41,029 nt of DNA, from the NCBI GenBank assembly GCA_017450695.1, contig JAFSTA010000129.1, forward strand, positions 1-41,029. Direction: 5' to 3'. This document shows positions 35,343 through 41,029 of this stretch, in pieces. Position 1 is the stretch's first letter, and each line of letters starts with the position of its first letter. Position numbers and translations under genes: made by a program. This DNA is from Kiritimatiellia bacterium (lineage in GTDB: Bacteria > Verrucomicrobiota > Kiritimatiellia > RFP12 > UBA1067). The notes beneath the pieces were generated by a model. That model searched no databases and was not told the origin of the DNA. It was given only the letters and a program-made list of their open reading frames with translations.

Positions 35343-35867
35343 CAGCGTTCCTCGATTTTTCGATTTGGGTTCTCACGCAGAGCGCAGAGGGCACAGGGTA
35401 CGCAGAGAAAGTGTCAAAAAATGAGGTTTTTCAAAACACCATGCGCGACTGGAGAGCGGGAGACCATTCACCCGAATGGGAATCGGCGCAAACGAATGGA
35501 ATCCGCCTCCCGATATGCAACATGCGGGGAAAGTCGCGTTTCCTCACCGGCTCATACCGTGAGTACCGTGCATTCCGTGGTTTTCAAATTGTTCAACCTA
35601 GACTCCTCTTTTGGGTTCTCACGCAGAGCCGCTGAGAGCGTAGAGAAAGGTCTGAAAATAGGGGCATTTTGCAGGATCGAGCGAGGTTTGGGAAGAGAAA
35701 AGAAGGGATCGATTCTTCACCAAATGGGTGAAGCGAAAAACCGCCCGGAAAACCATCGCAAACTTGCCGTATCTCCGCACCTCTGCGCCTCTGCGACAGA
35801 TCAAAACCGTTGTCCGGTAAAAGGAACAGAGGAATTTCGGTTGACTTTTTTCCAAGGAGTGTACGTC
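35343..35867. repeat. Gene-free spacer with direct repeats
   Basis: An exact 20-bp repeat, TTTGGGTTCTCACGCAGAGC, lies at 35364-35383 and 35610-35629, each followed by a GCAGAG/GAGAGCG-rich tail and AGAGAAAG. A diverged inverse-type copy with CACCTCTGCGCCTCTGCG lies near 35778. A segment at 35552-35605 resembles 5872-5929. TTCACC-aaat-GGGTGAA near 35717 could form a hairpin. No convincing gene occurs until the ATG at 35868, although the frame before it is open by chance. Confidence 0.65.
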
Positions 35868-38096
35868 ATGCGTATCTGTTTTCTGCCGTTGCTGTTGGTT
35901 CTTTTCGCTTCCTTCGCGTCCCGCGCCGCCGATCTCCGTCCGAACGCGCCACGTTTGCGCGGCGTGATGGTGGCGCCCGTTCCGCGCGAGGCGGATTTCC
36001 GTGACCTCCGCGAGATGGGGGCGTCGCTGATCCGGTACCAGCTGTGCGCGGAAGGTTCGCTTCCGACCAACGCAACCCGCAAGGCCGCGATGGATCACTT
36101 CGACACGTGGCTCGGCAAGCGGCTCGACATCCTCGAAACGCAGATTCTCCCGTGGGCGCGGAAATACAAGCTCCAGGTCGTTGTGGATCTGCATGACGGG
36201 CCGGGCGGACGGATGCCGGACGGAGAGACGCGGTTGTTCCACGATCCCGTGCTGGCGGCGCATCTCGTGCGGACGTGGGGGCGGATCGCCGCCCGGTTCA
36301 AGGGCAACGCCGACATCCTCTACGGCTATGATTTGCTGAACGAGCCGATCCAGCGGAAACCGGCGGCGGCCAACTGCGACTGGCAGACCGTCCAGCGTCG
36401 CTGTAGCGATACCGTGCGTGCGGTCGATCAGGCGACCACGCTGATCTGGGAGGTTGCGGACGGGGATTTGCCGGGCGGATTCGAGGCACTCAAGCCTTCC
36501 GGCGACACGAACACCGTGTATGAAGTGCATGTGTACCAGCCCCACGCTTTCACCCACCAGTTCGTCCTGGCCGGATTGACAAACGCCGTGGATTATCCCG
36601 TGACGGACGCGAACGGCAAGGTGACTTTCGACAAGGAAAACCTGCACCGCCTGTTGAATCCGGTCATGGCCTTTTCGAAACAGGCGCGGTCGCGGATTTA
36701 TGTCGGCGAGTTCTCCGCGATCTCCTGGGCGCCCGGCGAGAGCGCCGCCCGTTACTTGGCGGACTGCATCGCGCTCTTCGAAGAATACGGCTGGGATTGG
36801 ACGTACCACGCCTTCCGCGAGTGGCAGGGATGGAGCGTGGAACACGCGCCAGCTGCCGCCCCCGGAGTCCACAAGTTCATCCGCAGCGACGACAACCCTC
36901 GCAAGCGCGTCCTGCTTGCCGGATTCAAAGGGCAATCCTTCCCCCTCGTTCGCGCCCCGGTTGCCGACACGCGGTTGCGCGAGGCGAGCGACAAAGGATG
37001 GCGGCGCGCGATGGGATTCTGGTACGAAAAGACCGCGCTCGTTTATGACTGTCCCGCCGAGCGTGTCCAGTCCTCCGCGAACAGCACCAACAACCTTTTC
37101 CACTGGCATCCGGGACTTCTGAGCGGGTACGGTGCGGGAATGTCCGATTGCGCGTTGATCTGCGGAACCGCGCTCTCTGGGCTTGCCGACAAATGGTTGG
37201 TCACTCGAGACCCTTCCGCGCGGGAAGATGCCGCCAAGGTCGCGAAAGGCGTGTTGAACCTCGCGAAAGCCCACGGGTACAAGGGATTCGTCGCGCGCGG
37301 GATTTGCGCGGATGACGGGAAGACGGCCTGTTCTCTCTCCTCGCGCGATCAATACACGCACTGGGTACACGGGCTATGGCGCTATGTAACCTCCGGCATG
37401 GCGGAACCGGAACTGGTGAAGGAATACCAACGCCTGGTCGAAGAGGTCGCCTCATTCATGGAACGCCGAATCGTTCCCGAAACGAACTGGAATTTCGGGT
37501 TGGCGGACGGTTCCAAAGACCCGAGAGGAATCTGTACCATGTGGGGACCGGATGTCTGGCCGCACGAGGCCGCGCGCCTGCCGATGATCTATTGCGCCGC
37601 CTATCTGGCGACGCGGCATCCGCATTGGAAGGAAATGTACGAACGGTACATCGACGAGGCGATCGAGCGGACGCTGCAGATCCATAAACTCTCACCGCAG
37701 GAGATCGGCGGACGGATGCCGTGTTACTCCCTCTTCCAGGCCAACACCTCGCTGGAATTGATCCTCGCCTGGGAAAAGGATCCGTCGCGTGTCGCGAAGA
37801 TCCAGGAGGCGATGTCCGCCTTCGCGAAGCTGGCGCACGAACGCGAATCGTCGGCGCTGCGCTACCCGCGGGTGAAACACTACGGGATGTGCTGGGAAGG
37901 GGAGTTGTTGTTGACCCAGCTGATGACCCCCGATTGGCCGTTCACGGCGGACGAGCGCCAGTTCCTGGAAAATTCGCTCCTCCGCGATCGTCCGGAAATC
38001 GTCGGCGTCTGCCGTATCGCCCACCTGATGACCGCCTACTGGCGCTACCGCCGCCTTCAGCGGATGCAAGGGGAAGTTAAGAAGCGGGAAGGCTGA
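35868..38096 (+). CDS. Two-domain secreted hydrolase, N-terminal GH5-like
   Basis: A 742-aa protein. AAGGAG eight bases upstream and a clear signal peptide (MRICFLPLLLVLFASFASRAA) fix the start well inside a longer open frame. The N-terminal (beta/alpha)8-type domain has GH5/clan-A features: VVVDLHDGPGG, the acid/base Glu159 in YDLLNEPI, VYEVHVYQPHAF, and the probable nucleophile Glu281 in RIYVGEFSAI. The C-terminal region (about residues 370-735) is all-helical with Trp- and Cys-containing segments (LFHWHPGLLSGYG, TNWNFGLADG, MCWEGELLLTQL), like an alpha/alpha-toroid glycan enzyme. It may be bifunctional. The last codons and stop merge with an intergenic repeat. Confidence 0.8.
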   Translation: MRICFLPLLLVLFASFASRAADLRPNAPRLRGVMVAPVPREADFRDLREMGASLIRYQLCAEGSLPTNATRKAAMDHFDTWLGKRLDILETQILPWARKYKLQVVVDLHDGPGGRMPDGETRLFHDPVLAAHLVRTWGRIAARFKGNADILYGYDLLNEPIQRKPAAANCDWQTVQRRCSDTVRAVDQATTLIWEVADGDLPGGFEALKPSGDTNTVYEVHVYQPHAFTHQFVLAGLTNAVDYPVTDANGKVTFDKENLHRLLNPVMAFSKQARSRIYVGEFSAISWAPGESAARYLADCIALFEEYGWDWTYHAFREWQGWSVEHAPAAAPGVHKFIRSDDNPRKRVLLAGFKGQSFPLVRAPVADTRLREASDKGWRRAMGFWYEKTALVYDCPAERVQSSANSTNNLFHWHPGLLSGYGAGMSDCALICGTALSGLADKWLVTRDPSAREDAAKVAKGVLNLAKAHGYKGFVARGICADDGKTACSLSSRDQYTHWVHGLWRYVTSGMAEPELVKEYQRLVEEVASFMERRIVPETNWNFGLADGSKDPRGICTMWGPDVWPHEAARLPMIYCAAYLATRHPHWKEMYERYIDEAIERTLQIHKLSPQEIGGRMPCYSLFQANTSLELILAWEKDPSRVAKIQEAMSAFAKLAHERESSALRYPRVKHYGMCWEGELLLTQLMTPDWPFTADERQFLENSLLRDRPEIVGVCRIAHLMTAYWRYRRLQRMQGEVKKREG

Positions 38097-38220
38097 GAAG
38101 CAGATACGTGGCGGCTGCGCCGCCTAAGTGGCCCTACGTGCCTAAATGGTGCTGGCGCCCCTAAGAGGCGCTTTGCGCCAGCTGAGAGGCGGGGAATCTG
38201 AAAGGCTGAGAAGCAACAGT
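38085..38220. repeat. Intergenic modular repeat block
   Basis: The block contains GCTGAGAAGC-type units at both ends, GGCGGC-tgc-GCCGCC (38110-38124), CCTAAGTGG/CCTAAATGG units and GGCGC-ttt-GCGCC (38167-38179) followed by AGCTGAGAGGC. The stop of the upstream hydrolase lies within the first unit. It also forms the 3' end of the minus-strand RHS remnant. Confidence 0.7.
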
Positions 38221-38334
38221 CGTACCGACGAGCGCGCGGACGGTGCCGAGCGGGTCGGTCACGGCGTAAGCGTCTCCGTCGCGGCGTGTTTTCGGCATCC
38301 TGGTCTGTCGTACTCTCGTCATCACGCGGTTCAT
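38220..38334 (-). pseudogene. RHS-repeat remnant, second copy
   Basis: A minus-strand frame from the ATG at 38334 begins MNRVMTRVRQTRMPKTRRDGD and continues AYAVTDPLGTVRALVGTTVA, a recognisable RHS/YD motif. It then runs straight into modular repeat sequence. About 85 bases at its start closely match 28402-28490. There is no RHS core, shell or toxin tip. It is read as a recombination remnant with its own promoter. A short expressed peptide cannot be excluded. Confidence 0.5.
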
Positions 38335-38361
38335 TCTACCAGACCTCCCGTATCGCATCAA
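38333..38361 (-). promoter_or_regulatory. Promoter preceding the second RHS remnant
   Basis: On the minus strand, TTGATG (38361-38356) and TAGAAT (38338-38333) are 17 bases apart. The -35 overlaps the stop codon of the HEAT-repeat gene. The arrangement matches that at 28386-28414. Confidence 0.5.
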
Positions 38362-39124
38362 TCCATTTCCGATGGCTGCGCGAGTGCGGCGGAGAGGCGT
38401 TCGTCGGTGTTGGTCGCGGCGAGGACGCGGAGGGCGGCGAGGTCGGACACGGTACCCAGACGGCGGAGCGCGGCGAGGGAGGCGAGGCGCAGGGGGACGG
38501 CGGCGTCGCGGTCATACGCAAGGGTGCGTGCGGTTGGCAGGATGTCGTGGCAGCCCTGTTCGGCGGCAATTTGCACGGCGGTGACGCGGGCGGCGGGATG
38601 GGAGTGGGATGAGGCGGCGACAGCCAACGCGCGGGAACGGAGGAACGCGCGGTCTTCGGCATCCGCGTCCGGCATCCGGGAAAGGGCGATCAGCGCGGTG
38701 CCCGACCACGGGGCGGAGTCCTGTCCGGCGGCCTCGCGCAGACATTCGCGAATGTCCTCCCGCTCCGCGCGGCGGAGAGGTCGTTCCAGCGTCACGCCGA
38801 GGTGCTGCAGGGCGTAGTCGCGGACGGCGGGCGGCTGCGCGGGATCGCGGAACACGGCTACCGTCACGGGAATCAGGTCAGGGTGACAATCGTCTGGTTC
38901 CGCAGGAGATTCCAGACGTCGTTCTTCAGCGCGGCGACGCGCTCCGGGCGCATCGCGCCGTCCGGCGAAAGCAGGTAGTCCAGCAGCGCGTCCGTCTCAT
39001 CCCGCGCGAGGTCCCGCCCCAGCGAGGCCAGCGCCCTCGACCGCAGGGCGTACCGTCCCGCCGTCTCCGGGTCAAGCCCAGCGACGCACCGCACGGCTGC
39101 GGGCGCGTCCGCCTCGCGTCTCAT
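38358..39124 (-). pseudogene. HEAT-repeat protein gene with one-base frameshift
   Basis: The 5' part (39124-38873) encodes 83 aa ending ...KNDVWNLLRNQ then TIVTLT; the 3' part (from about 38893 to 38358) is in another frame and encodes DDCHPDLIPVTVAVF, then RDPAQPPAVRDYALQHLG and Ala/Leu-rich helical HEAT-type repeats (SLAALRRLGTVSDLAALRVLA). Inserting one G at the CAG-ACG junction near 38895 restores a 255-aa protein. The N-terminus lacks a signal peptide and starts next to a repeat block, so it may also be truncated. HEAT repeats usually mediate protein contacts; no function can be assigned. The break may be real or a sequencing error. Confidence 0.6.
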
Positions 39125-39129
39125 GTCCC

Positions 39130-39290
39130 TGCTCGTCTCACGCTGAGAACGGTCGCGTCACGTCGCGTCCGCATTACGTATCCGGCTTCCCCGGCTTGCC
39201 CGGCCTACCCCACTTCTCAGCTTCTCAGCCTCTCAGCTTCTCAGCTTGCCCGGCTTACCCGGCTTAACACGGGGCTAACTTATAGGCATT
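39130..39290. repeat. Intergenic modular repeat block
   Basis: The block contains hairpin GGTCGCG-tcacgt-CGCGTCC (39151-39170, one mismatch), several CCCGGCTT units (39183-39208 and 39246-39270) and CTTCTCAGCTTCTCAGCC-type direct repeats (39213-39245). AACTTATAG near 39274 is related to the leaders at 1439 and 2331. No gene is present here. Confidence 0.7.
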
Positions 39291-39298
39291 GGACGATT

Positions 39299-40711
39299 TT
39301 ACACTTCGCGGAAGAGGTCGTCGAGCGTCACCTCGGACTGTACCATTCCTGCGTTTGCGTTCCGCTTGACACCATACGTCGTCACGAATGTCAAGTGTAC
39401 GGATTTGCGGGTACCGGTTTCGTCCTTGAAGAGCTGCACCCTGTCACGAAGCCTTTTGGCGTAGGCATCGCCTATCGAAAACTCTCCCCGCGTGAACTTC
39501 ATCTCGCATACGTTCACCACGCCGTCGGCGCGGTCGATGAGCATGTCAATCTGTGCACCGTTCGTTTTTGCCGCACTGCGCCACGATGAAATCTCCACCG
39601 ATACGCCCGATATCCCAAGCGCGGCCTTAATAGCGTCCTGGTGCCACATGCAGACCCGCTCGAATGCGATGCCCTCCCATGCGTTACGCAGGGCGGTATC
39701 AACATTCGATAGCCAGAACCCGTTCCTGACGGAAGACATCCCCGCCATGAACTGGAGATGGAAGATGGTGAAGTTGTCCATCAGCTGGTAAACCGTGCCG
39801 CGCTTCTTGCGTCCCGACGGCGCGAATCTCCGTAGGAATCCGCTTTCCTCAAGTTCCTCCAGCACAAGCGTAAGTTTCCCTGTCGCCGGCATTTTCGCCT
39901 TCTGAGAGATTTCTTCGCGAGTAAGCCCCTCCCGGCGGTCGTAAAGAACGGTAATCACCCGAAGGTGCTTTTCGGGGTGCTTGAACACCGATGCGTAGAG
40001 TCGGCGGAACTCCCCCGCGAGCTCGCCTGCGGCGGTAAAACAGAGCCTGTCGATGTTCTGAGCCATCGACAACGACTTGTCAAGAAGGCTCCAGTAGTAC
40101 GGCGAGCCGCCGAACACCATGTAGCCTTCGGCGATCTCGTACCGCGACATCGCGAATCCACTGTCCCTCATATATTCTTCGCACTGGCGCAGCGTAAATG
40201 GCTCAAGGTACAGAACGCGGTTTGCGCGATTGAACAAGCCGCCTTTGTTCCGCAGGACCGTCCTGATCATCCAGCTCGTGGCGCTTCCGCACACGATGAG
40301 TACGATGTCCTTCCTTGCGGCGCACCATCCGTTCCAGAAGTTCTCAAGGGCCCTGACGAACCGCGCACGCGGGGTGTCCATCCACGGTAGCTCGTCGATA
40401 AAGATCACCTTGCGCCCATCGGGACTGGATTTTAAAAGCCTCTTGAGAAGCGAGAATGCCTCGATCCAGTCCTTGGGGCGGTCCACGTCTAGAAGCCCCT
40501 GTTCTGCGAGTGATTCGCGAAAGGCATCAAGCTGCTCGCTCATGGGCGCGCCCTCTATGCCCGTATGGGAAAAGGCGAAAGAGTAGTTGAACGTCTCGCG
40601 GATGAGGTATGTCTTGCCTACACGACGCCTTCCGTACACGACGATGAACCGCGAACGGTCTGCATTAGCCGCATCCATAAGGATTTTCGATTCGACCTGC
40701 CTTCCTATCAT
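39299..40711 (-). CDS. ATPase with C-terminal DUF234 nuclease-like domain
   Basis: A 470-aa protein of the archaeal-type ATPase_2/DUF234 class. Walker A is GRRRVGKTYL (about residues 27-36), Walker B VIFIDELPWM, sensor-like VCGSATSW, and GYMVFGGSPYYW is typical of the class. A winged-helix-like segment (EGLTREEISQKAKMPATGKL) follows. The C-terminal domain has a PD-(D/E)xK-type pattern, QIDMLIDRADGVVNVCEMKF. The biological role of this widespread class is poorly known; it has been linked to mobile or defence contexts. The ATG is supported by AAGGAGA five bases upstream. It has a strong promoter overlapped by an operator-like half-site. Confidence 0.88.
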   Translation of the reverse strand: MIGRQVESKILMDAANADRSRFIVVYGRRRVGKTYLIRETFNYSFAFSHTGIEGAPMSEQLDAFRESLAEQGLLDVDRPKDWIEAFSLLKRLLKSSPDGRKVIFIDELPWMDTPRARFVRALENFWNGWCAARKDIVLIVCGSATSWMIRTVLRNKGGLFNRANRVLYLEPFTLRQCEEYMRDSGFAMSRYEIAEGYMVFGGSPYYWSLLDKSLSMAQNIDRLCFTAAGELAGEFRRLYASVFKHPEKHLRVITVLYDRREGLTREEISQKAKMPATGKLTLVLEELEESGFLRRFAPSGRKKRGTVYQLMDNFTIFHLQFMAGMSSVRNGFWLSNVDTALRNAWEGIAFERVCMWHQDAIKAALGISGVSVEISSWRSAAKTNGAQIDMLIDRADGVVNVCEMKFTRGEFSIGDAYAKRLRDRVQLFKDETGTRKSVHLTFVTTYGVKRNANAGMVQSEVTLDDLFREV

Positions 40712-40743
40712 TGCAATCTCCTTTTAACCCAAAAACGGACTAT

Positions 40744-40772
40744 ATGATACCCAAATCATCCGATAAAGTCAA
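40744..40772 (-). promoter_or_regulatory. Strong promoter of the ATPase-DUF234 gene
   Basis: On the minus strand, TTGACT (40772-40767) and TATCAT (40749-40744) are 17 bases apart. Transcription would begin near 40737, giving a leader of about 26 bases with the ribosome binding site at 40717-40725. Confidence 0.75.
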
Positions 40773-40829
40773 GTTATATATTATAATTGGACTTTATCTA
40801 TGCGATTTTATGAGATAAAGTCCAATTAT
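40761..40829. promoter_or_regulatory. Operator-like inverted repeat and third half-site
   Basis: ATAATTGGACTTTATCT (40783-40799) and AGATAAAGTCCAATTAT (40813-40829) form a perfect 17-bp inverted repeat around 13 bases. A third related half-site, GATAAAGTCAAGTTAT (40762-40777), contains the -35 element of the ATPase promoter. A protein bound to it would block RNA polymerase, so repression, perhaps autoregulation, is inferred. The inverted repeat lies upstream, where it could also form a cruciform or mark an outward terminator. Confidence 0.65.
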
Positions 40830-40844
40830 CGAATTTCAGGTTGC

Positions 40845-40869
40845 CCCGCCCGCGCTCGCACGGGAATGT
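40845..40869. repeat. GC-rich dispersed repeat, copy 2
   Basis: One base shorter than the copy at 1463-1488, with the same orientation and the same hairpin potential. It is not inside a gene. Confidence 0.5.
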
Positions 40870-40902
40870 AAACCTAAAAACCTCCGTAGATTTTTGTTTC
40901 AG

Positions 40903-40925
40903 CCGCAAAGAACGCAAAGAACGCA
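40903..40925. repeat. Short tandem GCAAAGAAC repeat
   Basis: CCGCAAAGAACGCAAAGAACGCA is a short tandem repeat. The rest of the right edge (40870-41029) shows no gene on either strand; a CACCcaaatGGTG hairpin lies near 40980. Confidence 0.45.
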
Positions 40926-41029
40926 TAGGAATGGCGCAAAAGGCCAATTGTTGTTTGAGATGGTGTATTTATCCATCTCACCCAAATGGTGAAGAGGAGA
41001 TTTCATTCTTTTCTTCTTACAGATATTCA

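Noticed and set aside
35421-35867. Upstream extension of the GH5-like protein
   Set aside because: The frame is open but composed of repeat sequence. The clear signal peptide and AAGGAG place the start at 35868.
40783-40829. Perfect 17-bp inverted repeat as a rho-independent terminator of an upstream gene
   Set aside because: The stem is AT-rich, lacks a following U-run in a useful direction and has no gene ending beside it; the third half-site over the -35 box favours an operator.

Overview
The window looks like a piece of a GC-rich, Gram-negative, uncultured chromosome. The Kiritimatiellae/Verrucomicrobiota lineage is the best guess. This is inferred from secreted beta-helix proteins, a giant protein with autotransporter-type strand repeats, a GH5-type secreted hydrolase, large anchored proteins with Asp-rich DxDxDG motifs, and intergenic spaces packed with short hairpin repeats. 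There is no rRNA gene, and I saw no tRNA gene, integrase or transposase, so the taxonomy is not proven.

Layout. (1) 294-2324, minus strand: a secreted beta-helix protein and two small membrane or secreted hypotheticals. (2) 2541-5245, minus strand: a compact operon ispD, metallophosphoesterase, HNH nuclease, ispH behind a good sigma70-type promoter. (3) 5927-7057, minus strand: a DUF1343/NamZ-type protein, probably leaderless. (4) 7377-17489, plus strand: an accessory stretch. It opens with a promoter and a highly structured leader or ncRNA, followed by an EcoRI-type adenine methylase without a visible restriction partner. Next comes an 872-aa anchored surface protein whose C-terminal quarter has much lower GC than the rest. 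Four small exported-protein genes with clear duplications follow, then a small GC-rich exported protein and a fused DUF262-HNH nuclease. (5) 17682-28160, plus strand: a tightly packed operon of a beta-helix protein, FGGY sugar kinase, membrane-TPR protein, UvrC, and two OppD/OppF-type ABC ATPases. (6) 28386-30151: a promoter, an RHS remnant with its own C-terminal tip, and a translationally coupled exported protein broken by a one-base frameshift. (7) 30531-38096, plus strand: a 1603-aa strand-repeat surface protein and a two-domain GH5-like hydrolase. (8) 38220-39124, minus strand: a second RHS remnant and a frameshifted HEAT-repeat gene. (9) 39299-40711, minus strand: an ATPase-DUF234 protein behind a strong promoter overlapped by an operator-like half-site, with a perfect 17-bp inverted repeat just upstream.

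The most unusual features are the modular intergenic hairpins, whose stems change sequence while keeping pairing; the 7.4-7.65 kb structured leader; and the chimeric surface protein with its low-GC duplicated cassette (10.8-15.6 kb), which resembles a polymorphic effector tail with candidate immunity genes. All functions are read from sequence alone; no database search was run.
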